Origin: Candidatus Hydrogenedentota bacterium
Lineage (GTDB): Bacteria > Hydrogenedentota > Hydrogenedentia > Hydrogenedentales > SLHB01
Direction of reading: 5' to 3'
NCBI GenBank assembly: GCA_016215105.1
Contig: JACRLJ010000155.1
Location: forward strand, 48,208 to 96,077
Length of the DNA stretch: 47,870 nucleotides
Shown in pieces: positions 27,445 to 36,075 of this stretch; the stretch's first letter is position 1; each line of letters opens with the position of its first letter. A program made the translations under genes and the position numbers. The notes beneath the pieces are model-generated. The model was not told the DNA's origin. It did not search any database and was given only the letters and a program-made list of their open reading frames with translations.

Positions 27445-28641
27445 TTATCGCCGCCGTTTCGCGCCTTTCATCATTTGCTTCATCATCTTCTTCATCTTCT
27501 CAAAATCTTTAAGGAGGCGATTGATATCCTGCACCGAGCAGCCGCTGCCATCCGCGATCCGCAGGCGGCGGCTGCCATTGATGATCTTCGGATTCCGCCG
27601 CTCTTTGAGCGTCATCGAATAGATGATCGCCTCGGTATACTTCAGCTCGTCCTCGTCGAATTCGGCGTCTTCGCCCATCAACTTGTTCATGCCGGGGATC
27701 TTCTTGACCAGATCGCCGATCGAGCCCATCTTCTTCACTTGCTGCATCTGCAGCAGGAAATCTTCCAGGTTGAGCGTCTCTTTGCGGGCCTTTTCCTGAA
27801 ACTTGATGGCCTGCTCTTTATCCACCACGTCCTGGGCGCGTTCCACCAGAGACACTATATCGCCCATGCCCAGAATCTGGTCGGCCATGCGGCGCGGATG
27901 GAACACATCGAGCGCATCGAGCTTCTCGCCCGTTCCGACAAACTTAATCGGACAGCCCGTGACGTTAATCAAGCTGATCGCCGCGCCACCGCGGGCGTCA
28001 CCGTCCATTTGCGTCAACACCACGCCGGTCAGCGGAAGCGCGTCATTGAACTGCTTCGCCGAGGTGACAGCGTCTTGACCCGTCATCGCGTTCGCGACAA
28101 ACAATATCTCGTGCGGCTTGACCGCCGATTGAACGCGCTTGACCTCGGCCATCATCTCCGCATCGACGTGCAAACGGCCCGCCGTGTCGAGGATGATCAC
28201 GTCGCAGCCCACGCGTTGGGCCTCACCCAGCGCCATCCGGCAAATGTCCACCGGGTCGGCGTGCTCGCCCAAGCTGAAGAACTTGGCGCCGGCCTGCTGC
28301 GAAACCACTTCCAACTGCCGAATGGCCGCCGGCCGGTACACGTCCGCGCCAACGAGAAGAGGATGGTGCCCCTTCTTCTTGAGCGACAGCGCAATCTTGC
28401 CGGCCGAAGTCGTCTTGCCTTGACCTTGCAGACCGACCATCATAATGATCGTGGGACCGGGGTTGGCCATCTGCAGCGGCGCATCCGAATCGCCCATGAT
28501 CCGTACGAGCTCGTCGTGAACGATCTTGACGATCTGCTGACCGGGCTGGATGCTGTCGAGCACGCGCTGCCCAACCGCGGCTTCCTGCACGTCCGCGATG
28601 AACTTCTTGACAACTTGGTAGTTGACATCCGCCTCCAGCAA
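27445..28641 (-). CDS. ffh: Signal recognition particle protein Ffh, N-terminus damaged
   Basis: SRP54-type GTPase that binds signal peptides and 4.5S RNA to target membrane proteins. The G domain is intact: VGLQGQGKTTSAGK (P-loop), DVYRPAA, DTAGRLH, LTQMDGDARGGAA, and the M domain ends MKKMMKQMMKGAKRRR. The 5' end is abnormal. An ATG at 28676 in another frame starts MFESLTKKLE, the usual Ffh beginning, but about 25 N-domain residues (helices before ALLEADVN) are missing and the frame then changes. The open frame used starts at an unusual TTG (28641). Because ffh is normally essential, either an assembly error or a recent out-of-frame deletion of roughly 75 bp is likely. Confidence 0.85.
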   Translation of the reverse strand: MLEADVNYQVVKKFIADVQEAAVGQRVLDSIQPGQQIVKIVHDELVRIMGDSDAPLQMANPGPTIIMMVGLQGQGKTTSAGKIALSLKKKGHHPLLVGADVYRPAAIRQLEVVSQQAGAKFFSLGEHADPVDICRMALGEAQRVGCDVIILDTAGRLHVDAEMMAEVKRVQSAVKPHEILFVANAMTGQDAVTSAKQFNDALPLTGVVLTQMDGDARGGAAISLINVTGCPIKFVGTGEKLDALDVFHPRRMADQILGMGDIVSLVERAQDVVDKEQAIKFQEKARKETLNLEDFLLQMQQVKKMGSIGDLVKKIPGMNKLMGEDAEFDEDELKYTEAIIYSMTLKERRNPKIINGSRRLRIADGSGCSVQDINRLLKDFEKMKKMMKQMMKGAKRRR

Positions 28642-28835
28642 CGCGACTCGAGCTTTTTTGTCAGAGATTCAAACATAATACCGCGTATACCAGCGTCACT
28701 AAAGCCTTTGTAAAGACAGAATGAGCCCTTGGGGTCGCGAGATAGAGTAGCACACGAACGAGGGCCAATTCAACGTGAAATTGCCGGGTACGAGAAGGGG
28801 TGGCGCCGAGGAAAGACGGGCATGAAGAGGCGACA

Positions 28836-28872
28836 GAAATGAAACTGCGGCGGCCACAAGTGACCGCCGCAG
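28836..28872 (-). terminator. Terminator after the NUDIX/MBL gene
   Basis: A 12-bp or longer stem CTGCGGCGGCCAC / GTGACCGCCGCAG (28845-28857, 28860-28872) with a tight loop and one wobble pair. Read on the minus strand it is followed by TTTCATTTC. It separates the 28942 gene from ffh. Confidence 0.82.
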
Positions 28873-28941
28873 CCCTCACAGACTAATCAAACACCTCATC
28901 ACGCCTCACTACCGGTCATTGGAACATCCGTTTTTCGGGAG

Positions 28942-30234
28942 TTATTCCGGCGCGTTCACTTGACCTACCGCGAAGTGCCCCAGCCGGTGGAGATGGGCAT
29001 GCAACGAGTGCCTGGCCAAAGGCCAAATGTCAGGATTCACATCGTCGTACACGGCGGCGACCAACTCGTCCAAGTGACTTAACCCTTGCGCCAACAGCCC
29101 CTTAAGCTTCTCCTCCCGGTTCAGGCGATGTTCGATGAGTTTCCGAACCCTATCTTTAGGGTAAGGCGGCGGCATCCCGTGCGACGGAATCAGAAGCGAA
29201 TACTCCTCGGTCAAGAGACGTTCCAGACTGTCCAGGTAGGACGTCATATCGCCCCCAACGTCCACCGAGATTATGATCGTGCCCGGATTCGCGACCATAT
29301 CCCCCGCGATAAGCGTGCGGGTGGTCTCTTCGAGTAGACATAAGTGCCCAGGGTCATGTCCGGGAGTGAACAAACATCGGAGGCGCCAGCTCGGGTCGCC
29401 ATCGGCTTCAATGACTTGTCCGTCGGTCAGGAAACCGTCCACGGGAAAAATGAGTTGAGCGACGGCGGCTTCGTGAGCCCAGATTGGCGCGCCTAAGCGC
29501 TCCCTAAGAAATTGGGCCGCGCCAACGTGATCGATGTGACTGTGCGTAAGAATAATCGCCTTTACCCGCGCGCCCACCGCTTCAAACTCTCCGATCTGCT
29601 CGAGAAGATGCTCCTGCTCGTCGTCGTCCGTTGGCCCGGGGTCGATGATCAGCAGTTCCCTCTCGCCAATCACCACACAGTTGGTGTGGCGCGCGGGTGG
29701 CAAGGTCCGCCAGCGCGCCCGCGCTTCAACGGGACGCATCCACTCCAGCGCGGTAATCTCGCCTTCGATGACCTCTTCGTGTTGCCCCCCGCGAAAGTGG
29801 TAAACGTAGTAGCGCGTATCGAACCGGATTGGAGCCACAATCGGCGTAACCCACTGACCCGCGGGTGTGAATTCGCGAGCGTCGATTCTCAGCGAAAAGC
29901 GTTCCAGTATCGCGTCGAACGACATGGCGCCGTCGTGCATCGCCCGGCGCGCGGCCCGTATGGCCTCGGACGGCGGAAGCGGCCCCGGCGCGCAAAGCAG
30001 CCCGGTTTCCTCGAAGATTTCCCGCGCGGCGGCGTGAATGTGCGTCGCGTCCTCGTCATTCGCCGCATGGACGACGTGCGCTCCCACTTCCCCCGCGTCC
30101 AAACTTCCACCGGGAAACACGTGCTGCCCGGCGGCAAACCGCAAGTGACGGCTCCGCGTCGCCAACAGGACGCGCGGGTCTTCTCCCTGGGACAGAATAA
30201 TTCCCGCGGCGGACTTCCGGGCTTCCATAGTCAC
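28942..30234 (-). CDS. NUDIX hydrolase-metallo-beta-lactamase fusion
   Basis: About 430 residues. The N-terminal half is a NUDIX domain of the membrane/mitochondrial NUDT19-like type: FPGGSLDAGE and, later, AAREIFEETGLL (the NUDIX helix). The C-terminal half is a metallo-beta-lactamase fold with the zinc motif THSHIDHVGAA (about residue 245), a later His in TPGHDPGH, an Asp in AGDMV, and PSHGMPPP. Fusion of the two domains suggests a nucleotide- or CoA-like substrate cleaved in two steps, or linkage of hydrolysis to a beta-lactone/thioester hydrolase; the true substrate is unknown. GTG at 30234 is chosen because GAGGAA lies eight bases upstream; an ATG two codons later also works. Confidence 0.88.
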   Translation of the reverse strand: MTMEARKSAAGIILSQGEDPRVLLATRSRHLRFAAGQHVFPGGSLDAGEVGAHVVHAANDEDATHIHAAAREIFEETGLLCAPGPLPPSEAIRAARRAMHDGAMSFDAILERFSLRIDAREFTPAGQWVTPIVAPIRFDTRYYVYHFRGGQHEEVIEGEITALEWMRPVEARARWRTLPPARHTNCVVIGERELLIIDPGPTDDDEQEHLLEQIGEFEAVGARVKAIILTHSHIDHVGAAQFLRERLGAPIWAHEAAVAQLIFPVDGFLTDGQVIEADGDPSWRLRCLFTPGHDPGHLCLLEETTRTLIAGDMVANPGTIIISVDVGGDMTSYLDSLERLLTEEYSLLIPSHGMPPPYPKDRVRKLIEHRLNREEKLKGLLAQGLSHLDELVAAVYDDVNPDIWPLARHSLHAHLHRLGHFAVGQVNAPE

Positions 30235-30345
30235 TGCGAATTCCTCATCGTTTGCGCCGCTGAAGAGACTGGCACGAGCGGTGGACGATGTCAACCTAGT
30301 GTAGTGGTCCAAGATTGAAGCAACGTAACTGTACGAGCGAAAACC

Positions 30346-30391
30346 GGGGACTGACTCGCTTTTCGGCAGTTTGAAAAGCGTGTCTGTCCCC
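30346..30391. repeat. REP-like palindrome (GGGGACTGACTCGC family)
   Basis: Left arm 30346-30364 (GGGGACTGACTCGCTTTTC) and right arm 30373-30391 pair with 17 of 19 matches and an 8-nt loop. Words like GTCTGTCCCC are typical of REP sequences moved by RAYT transposases, none of which lies in the window. Confidence 0.72.
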
Positions 30392-30451
30392 GCTTTTCGC
30401 GGCCTTCGTGTCCAAAGACAAGTTGCCAACAGCATGAATCAATACACTAGA

Positions 30452-30563
30452 GGCGCGGCCAGAAAGCCTCCTTCTACCGAGACCCGACAATAGGGAGCGA
30501 TGGTGTTACACAACTTACAGATGCTTTCTGGCCGCGCCGCGTCATAAAGCGGACTTTCTGGCC
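30452..30563. repeat. Dispersed inverted-repeat element, copy 2
   Basis: Arms GCGCGGCCAGAAAGC (30453-30467) and GCTTTCTGGCCGCGC (30523-30537) are perfect 15-bp inverted repeats enclosing a 55-bp centre. A shared tail CGCGTCATAAAGCGGACTTT and CTGGCC follows. The same architecture occurs at 15969-16079. No coding content; it fits a MITE- or REPIN-like element. Confidence 0.85.
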
Positions 30564-30645
30564 GTATTCCTAGAACGCCCCATCCATTTTGAACGCGCCA
30601 CGGCGCCGTGATAGCCTCGTGCCAATGACGTGCGAAAGGAGAACT

Positions 30646-31449
30646 ATGGACACGTCCTACGTGCATGGCTACGACCCAAGAGAGAACTTGCGGCTGCAGG
30701 ACCAGGCTTGCACGCTCGTCGAGCTGCTGCATTCCGATACCTCCTACCCGCCAGGCAGCCGCGTGCTTGAAGCCGGCTGCGGAGTCGGCGCCCAAACCGT
30801 TACGCTGGGCCGCAACAGCCCGCAGTCCCTCATCACATCAATCGAGATTTCCGAAGTATCCATCGCCGAAGCCGCGAGGAACGCCGCCGAAGCCGGCTTG
30901 TCCAATGTCCATTTCCAGCAGGCGGACATTTTCGAGTTGCCCTTCGAGCCGGACTCGTTTGACCACCTGTTCGTGTGCTTTGTGCTCGAGCACTTGTCAC
31001 GGCCCGTTGAGGCGCTTCACGCCCTCCGGGATCGTGTTCGGCCCGGCGGAACGATTACCGTCATCGAGGGCGACCACGGCTCCGCCTATTTTCATCCGGA
31101 CAGCGATGCTGCGCGCAAGGCGATTCAGTGTCAAGTGGAGTTACAGCGCAGGGGCGGCGGCAATGCGATGATCGGCCGGGAACTCTATCCGCTATTGCAG
31201 CGCGCCGGTTACGGTTCGGTGCGTGTTTCTCCCCGCATGGTTTACGCCGATTCGAGCAGACCCGAATTGGTCGAGGGCTTCACCAAGAAGACCTTCACCG
31301 CGATGATCGAGGGCGTCCGTGAATCGGCCATTGCGGCAGGAATGATCGATCAAGACGTCTTTGACGAAGGCATCCGGGATCTGTACCGTACTGCGGAGGC
31401 CGATGGCGTGTTCTGCTACACCTTTTTCAAAGCGGTCGGAGTGAAATGA
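30646..31449 (+). CDS. Class I SAM-dependent methyltransferase
   Basis: 267-residue UbiE/Methyltransf_11-like protein. The SAM-binding motif I is LEAGCGVGAQT (about residue 45). An acidic residue follows at IEISE, motif II is near FQQADIFELPFEPDSFDHLF and motif III is LRDRVRPGGTITVIEG. ATG at 30646 is chosen because AAAGGAG sits directly upstream; an in-frame ATG at 30589 lacks this. The methyl acceptor is unknown; the next gene is a secreted C45-type hydrolase. Confidence 0.9.
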   Translation: MDTSYVHGYDPRENLRLQDQACTLVELLHSDTSYPPGSRVLEAGCGVGAQTVTLGRNSPQSLITSIEISEVSIAEAARNAAEAGLSNVHFQQADIFELPFEPDSFDHLFVCFVLEHLSRPVEALHALRDRVRPGGTITVIEGDHGSAYFHPDSDAARKAIQCQVELQRRGGGNAMIGRELYPLLQRAGYGSVRVSPRMVYADSSRPELVEGFTKKTFTAMIEGVRESAIAAGMIDQDVFDEGIRDLYRTAEADGVFCYTFFKAVGVK

Positions 31450-31512
31450 CCGTTCCAAACGGCTGTGAAAGCGGCTACGCCGCCCTATGGCGACGAGGAA
31501 AGGACCTGTGTA

Positions 31513-32673
31513 ATGAAACGACTTGTCCCAGTTCTATTGTTTGCCGCGACGCTAAGCCATTGGGCGTTGGCCGATGGGTATCGGACTTCCGTAGGGGCGG
31601 AGCCGGATCGCATTAACGTGGTGGTTGTTTCAGGTACCCCTCATGAGATGGGCCTGGCGCTGGGAATGTTGATGAAGCCGGAAATTGGCGCCTTTGTTCC
31701 GGCATTCGTAAAAGCGGTTCAGGAATCCGAGGGCGCGGCCTACAGCGACGCCGCGTTGGACAAGGCCTGGGAATCCGTGTCCAAATACATGACTCCGCGC
31801 TACATTGACGAAATGAAAGGAGTCGCTGAGGGCGCGGGAATTCCCTTCGACCTGGTTCGCCGCTCGCACATGATACCGGTGGTGGGCACATACTCCTGCA
31901 GCGCCGTGGCGGTGTGGGGTGACGCGACGAACAATCGCCACCTCTACCAGATCCGCAACCTCGACTATAACGTCCATGGCGGTCTGCAGGATGTCCCTAT
32001 GGTGGCAGTCTACATTCCCAAAGAGGGAATAGCTCACATGAACGTATCGTTCGCCGGTGTGATCGGCGTCAACACCGGAATGAACGCGGAAGGCATCACG
32101 CTGTCGGAAGTCGGAGACTCGCCTCCATCGGACCTGCCGTATGACCTAAACGGCGCCCATTTCATGAGCCTCTTCCGCGATATACTGTACGATGCCCACA
32201 ACCTAGATCAGGCCGTGAAGATGGTGAAAGACGCCAAGCGCATTAAGAAGTACCACTACGTCATTGGTGACGGCAAAGCGCCCAAAGCGGTCAAGATGCG
32301 CGCGCATGCGCCGAACTTGGACATTTGGGGAGACAACGATCCCAAAGACGAACTGGCGCCGAAGGTTCTGAAGAATATCGTCTACCATGCCGAGGGGCGT
32401 GATCCGATCGCTTTTGCGCATCTGGGATGCTACCAGAAACACTACGACGTGGACGCCATGATTCAATTGTCGAAAGCGATCGGAACTCTGGGCGGAAATC
32501 TTCTGAACGCGGTATACGATGCGACTGCCCTCGAGTGCTGGGTCGCCTACGCGAACGGCGAAGACGAGTGCGCCTACCGCCGCCCCTACGTTCACATCAA
32601 AATGAGCGACTACGTGCCGTTCAAGTCCAAACCCGAAAACATAAAGGTTGAATCGTCATTTCCGGCAAAATAG
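31513..32673 (+). CDS. Secreted C45-family (acyltransferase-like) Ntn hydrolase
   Basis: 386 residues with a signal peptide (MKRLVPVLLFAATLSHWALA). The fold resembles the self-processing C45 peptidase/isopenicillin-N acyltransferase family: GTPHEMGLALG early, then TYSCSAVAVWG with the candidate nucleophile Cys, followed by IRNLDYNVHG and a strand-rich region with NTGMNAEGITLSEV. The nucleophile would be exposed by autocleavage next to Cys. Family members hydrolyse amide bonds of acylated amino acids or beta-lactams; the substrate here is unknown. It lies about 60 bp downstream of the methyltransferase. Confidence 0.85.
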   Translation: MKRLVPVLLFAATLSHWALADGYRTSVGAEPDRINVVVVSGTPHEMGLALGMLMKPEIGAFVPAFVKAVQESEGAAYSDAALDKAWESVSKYMTPRYIDEMKGVAEGAGIPFDLVRRSHMIPVVGTYSCSAVAVWGDATNNRHLYQIRNLDYNVHGGLQDVPMVAVYIPKEGIAHMNVSFAGVIGVNTGMNAEGITLSEVGDSPPSDLPYDLNGAHFMSLFRDILYDAHNLDQAVKMVKDAKRIKKYHYVIGDGKAPKAVKMRAHAPNLDIWGDNDPKDELAPKVLKNIVYHAEGRDPIAFAHLGCYQKHYDVDAMIQLSKAIGTLGGNLLNAVYDATALECWVAYANGEDECAYRRPYVHIKMSDYVPFKSKPENIKVESSFPAK

Positions 32674-32781
32674 ACTTCTAACGTGCATTGCCGTGTCACG
32701 GCTCTTCCTAACATGGATTTCGCCCGAATCGAAGTCTCAAAACAGCGCCGATAGCAATGGCGCGCCTGAAGGAGCAAATCG

Positions 32782-33849
32782 ATGCGCCGCATTCTAACGT
32801 GTCTTGTCCTTGCCGCGTTTCTGGCGTGCGCCACCGCAATAGCCGAAGACGACGATCACGTGATGGGAATTTGGATCGGTAAATCCGCTGCCGCGGGATG
32901 GGAGTCACGTACCCTCGTGGCCAAGATCTGGGGAACCAGCAAGATAACGTGGGACGGATCGGTGACGATCCTGGACGGAGCCAACACGCTCTCCGCAAAC
33001 GCGAATCCGGAAAACGTCGCGTCCGACGTCCTGCTCAACGCGCTGAGTTCCGGCAAGCCCGCCGGTGAAGGAACGCTAACCGGCGCCGGCAGTGACAATA
33101 AAGCCACGATTACGGGCACGGTCAAAGTCGGCGGCGAATATGCGTTTGAAGCGGCGGCGAACGACGGAAGAATGACCGGCCAGCTCACGAAAAAGCCCGC
33201 AGAATCGGTCAACTTCCAGATGCGGCGCGTGTCGGTCAAGTCGCCGACGATTGGCGCGCCGGCGCCACAAGGCGCCACGGTTCTGTTCGATGGCAAGAAT
33301 CTCGACGGATGGAATGCGATGCCGGAGAAATGGGCGCTCGTCGACGACGGCGCGATGGAGATCTCCAACCCGCAACTGGCGACCAAACAGGAATTCGGAA
33401 GCGCCAAGTTGCACCTCGAGTTTCGGACTCCGTATATGCCCCGCGCCGGCGTCGGCAGTCAGGAACGCGGCAACAGCGGCGTTTATGTTGAGGGCCGCTA
33501 CGAAGTGCAGGTGCTCGACAGTTTCGGTGCGAAGCCCGCGGATAATCTTTGCGGAGGCATCTACAAGATCGCCGTCCCCATCGCCGACGCAACCCTGCCG
33601 CCGCTCACGTGGCAGACGTACGACATCGAATTCCACGCCGCAAAGTTCGATGCCTCAGGAAAGAAGACACAAGACGCCGAAATCACCGTGCTACACAACG
33701 GCGTCAGAATCCACGATCACCTGAAACTGCCTAACCCCACCCCCGGCGGCGTCAGCGATCAGGACGCCAAGACAGGCCCGCTGCTACTGCAGCACCACCG
33801 CAACGCGGTCCGCTACCGAAACATCTGGATGCAGCCCATTCAAGATTAG
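32782..33849 (+). CDS. Secreted DUF1080 (3-keto-disaccharide hydrolase-type) protein
   Basis: 355 residues with a signal peptide (MRRILTCLVLAAFLACATAIA). The C-terminal 200 residues are the DUF1080 domain: VLFDGKNLDGWNAMPEKW, SAKLHLEFRTPYMP, GNSGVYVEGRYEVQVLDSFG, CGGIYKI and GPLLLQHHRNAVRYRNIW. DUF1080 proteins include glucosidases acting on 3-keto-glycosides and are abundant in Planctomycetes and related bacteria. An N-terminal domain of about 120 residues is of unknown function. Co-oriented with the C45 hydrolase, 108 bp downstream. Confidence 0.9.
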   Translation: MRRILTCLVLAAFLACATAIAEDDDHVMGIWIGKSAAAGWESRTLVAKIWGTSKITWDGSVTILDGANTLSANANPENVASDVLLNALSSGKPAGEGTLTGAGSDNKATITGTVKVGGEYAFEAAANDGRMTGQLTKKPAESVNFQMRRVSVKSPTIGAPAPQGATVLFDGKNLDGWNAMPEKWALVDDGAMEISNPQLATKQEFGSAKLHLEFRTPYMPRAGVGSQERGNSGVYVEGRYEVQVLDSFGAKPADNLCGGIYKIAVPIADATLPPLTWQTYDIEFHAAKFDASGKKTQDAEITVLHNGVRIHDHLKLPNPTPGGVSDQDAKTGPLLLQHHRNAVRYRNIWMQPIQD

Positions 33850-33874
33850 GTCCCTGGCGCCAGGGATAGGCAAC

Positions 33875-35545
33875 TTACTGAAGTAGCGGATATGGCGTCG
33901 AAAACACGCTCGGTGATACTTCTTCAAGTTCATCGGACGTATCCGGCGGTTGTGAAGCCGTCGCGGCGGGCTCCGATTCTTGCGAGAAGCATCCAGGAAT
34001 GGTTATCCGGAAGATCGTTCCCTTGCCCATTTCGCTGGCCACTGCAATGCTGCCGCCGTGTTGTTCGACGATTCGATAGCTCACCGCCAAGCCCAAGCCG
34101 GTTCCGCTTCGCCCTTTCGTGGTAAAGAAGGGCTCGGACAAGTGCGGGACGTCTTCGGCGGCAATCCCTGCGCCCGTGTCGCCAACTTTGACTTGCAGCG
34201 CATCGGCCTTTTGACTCGCGGACACCGTTACTGTTCCGCCCTGACTTCGGCACGCATCGATAGCGTTCCGAACCAGATTAGCTAACACCCGTTCCAATTG
34301 CAGCGCATCAATGCTCGCCGTGCAAAGTTCGGCGCCCCTGTAGGTCAGTTCCACGCCATATTCCGCCGCACTGGGCCGCATCATCTCCAGCACGTCATGG
34401 ATGATCCCTGCGACATTACTGGGGCTGCGCCGTATGTCGGTCTCTTTCGCGAATGTCAGCAAATTCGTAATATAGGTCTCCAGATGATTTGCCGACTTCG
34501 ACACCAATCGGCATGCCTTGGCAATTTTCGCCGCATCCAGTTCCATGCTTTGCGCTTCGAGAGTTTCAACACCAATGGTCACACCCGTCAGTACACTCCG
34601 CACATCATGGCAGATCCCTGCGATAGCCTGTCCCATGGCCGCCAATCGCTGTTGACGAATCATGCGCTCATTCTGGATCTTGTTTTCAATCGCCATGCCC
34701 ACCAGGTTTCCAACTGCCGTGAGGAATTCGAGTTCTTTCTCAGTGAAGCCTGAGGACCGTTCGCAGGTATCGATGTAGAATACCCCGACCATCTCCTGAG
34801 TCCCGATCAACGGGGCGCACATCACTGCCCGAATGCCCCGTTGTTTCACCGCCTGCGAATTGGAAAAACGGGGATCCGTTTGCGCATTCTCCGTCAGAAA
34901 CGCGGACCGCGTTCTCAACGCGTGTTCAACCAGCGTTCGGCTCAAAAACAATTCATCCATCTCGCCCATTAAGGAGATACGTGCCGCGATCCTGGGCGCG
35001 TTGAGTGCGTCCTCTTGGATCACGATCGCGCCCCGGCGCGCCGTCAACGATTCCACCACCAACGCCAGGGTTTGCCTCAGCAACTCGTCGAGGTCGTGAA
35101 GCTCTCCCAGCAATAGGGTCGCCTTGTAAAGCGCGGCCGCATGCTCGGAGCCGAGATCCTGTAGTATGGCGTCGCGCATCCGCCTCGCAGCCGCATGGTC
35201 AAGCAGTGCGGTCACGCCCTGCGGGGGAGATACCTCATCGCCTTCGCCCAACGTGCGCATCACCAACGTGTATGCGCCCAGGGTCAGAAAGTCCCCCTCG
35301 CGCATGACCGACCGCTCCACTTTCTGCCCGTTGATGAAGATGCCATTCGTAGAGCCGCAGTCCTCGATGTGGAGCGTATCTTTGTCGAGCCGAACCACGG
35401 CATGGCGGCGAGATACGGTCGAATCAGGCAGCGTAAGATTGGCGTCAGCCCCCCGTCCGATGACACAGAGCGCGGATTGGCTATCGAGAACACAGTGGCG
35501 ATCCGGCTCGTTTTCCCTAAATGCGACAAGGATACTTCTTGGCAT
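33875..35545 (-). CDS. FHA-GAF sensor histidine kinase
   Basis: 556-residue soluble signalling protein. Domains: FHA (about residues 20-95; IGRGADANLTLPDSTVSRRH and STNGIFINGQ), GAF (about 150-300), and a HisKA/HATPase_c core (about 310-530). The phospho-acceptor region is GICHDVRSVLTG; N-box LVRNAIDAC; G1 DTGAGIAAED; F/G2 FFTTKGRSGTGLGLAV. The FHA domain reads phosphothreonine, which fits the Ser/Thr kinase encoded divergently 530 bp away: together they may couple serine/threonine and histidine signalling. No receiver-domain partner is visible. ATG at 35545 has GGAGGAG upstream. Confidence 0.94.
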   Translation of the reverse strand: MPRSILVAFRENEPDRHCVLDSQSALCVIGRGADANLTLPDSTVSRRHAVVRLDKDTLHIEDCGSTNGIFINGQKVERSVMREGDFLTLGAYTLVMRTLGEGDEVSPPQGVTALLDHAAARRMRDAILQDLGSEHAAALYKATLLLGELHDLDELLRQTLALVVESLTARRGAIVIQEDALNAPRIAARISLMGEMDELFLSRTLVEHALRTRSAFLTENAQTDPRFSNSQAVKQRGIRAVMCAPLIGTQEMVGVFYIDTCERSSGFTEKELEFLTAVGNLVGMAIENKIQNERMIRQQRLAAMGQAIAGICHDVRSVLTGVTIGVETLEAQSMELDAAKIAKACRLVSKSANHLETYITNLLTFAKETDIRRSPSNVAGIIHDVLEMMRPSAAEYGVELTYRGAELCTASIDALQLERVLANLVRNAIDACRSQGGTVTVSASQKADALQVKVGDTGAGIAAEDVPHLSEPFFTTKGRSGTGLGLAVSYRIVEQHGGSIAVASEMGKGTIFRITIPGCFSQESEPAATASQPPDTSDELEEVSPSVFSTPYPLLQ

Positions 35546-36075
35546 GATCTTCTCCTCCGCAAGTAGAAAATGTGGATTAATCACCCAACTATGGATTGTA
35601 CCACGAAAACAGCACGCGCGCTTTCAAGTCGTGAACTCTGAATTCGCAGGGCGCAGTTTGCACTCCGACGCCAGGATAGGCAAGTAGAATCGCGCCCGTC
35701 GACGCGCCCCAAGCCATTGCAACCCAACCATTTAGCCCCCCCATTGAAGGCCGGTCCCGGTCATCCAGCGTCATTATTGGCCACAGTCAGGCATACTCCG
35801 GAGGCGGCCTCCACTGGCGCCGACAAATTGCGCGAGCCCGCTCGCCGTTGCAGCATCCGGAGCGCCGTCCAGATAGAACGAAATCGCTCCCACGTCACTC
35901 GACGGCAGTCCGTTCGCCTCGGTAAACGATTTCTGTGCTTCCTGCACAAAGGGATCATGATTTGCGGCCGCCGGTGAAGGCGAGGCACGACCTCTTCGAT
36001 GCGAGTTTTTGGGCATTAGAAATTGTACTCCACGGTCAGCACAGTGATAGATTGAATCTGGGGTAGACAGCGTGG
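35546..36075. other. Intergenic region between two divergent kinase genes
   Basis: 530 bp. One minus-strand frame (35774-36016) is listed separately at low confidence. The rest shows no clear promoter, hairpin or repeat, although divergent promoters for both kinase genes should lie here. Confidence 0.4.
35774..36016 (-). CDS. Possible small protein, unrecognised
   Basis: 80-codon frame (ATG at 36016) including PFVQEAQKSFTEANGLPSS and DGAPDAATASGLAQFVGAS. The composition looks protein-like rather than random and codons are GC-ending, but no family or ribosome-binding site is recognised. It may be a gene, a remnant, or chance. Another minus-strand frame begins exactly at its end (35774). Confidence 0.28.
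   Translation of the reverse strand: MPKNSHRRGRASPSPAAANHDPFVQEAQKSFTEANGLPSSDVGAISFYLDGAPDAATASGLAQFVGASGGRLRSMPDCGQ

Larger units (their letters stand above)
30235..30645. other. Divergent intergenic region rich in repeats
   Basis: 411 bp between the NUDIX fusion and the methyltransferase. It contains a REP-like palindrome (30346-30391) and a full copy of the dispersed inverted-repeat element (30452-30563). No further feature is recognised and no clear promoter stands out. Confidence 0.5.

Noticed and set aside
27058-28713. Plus-strand frame of about 550 codons opposite ffh/rpsP
   Set aside because: Antisense shadow of conserved ribosomal and SRP genes; composition reflects the opposite strand.
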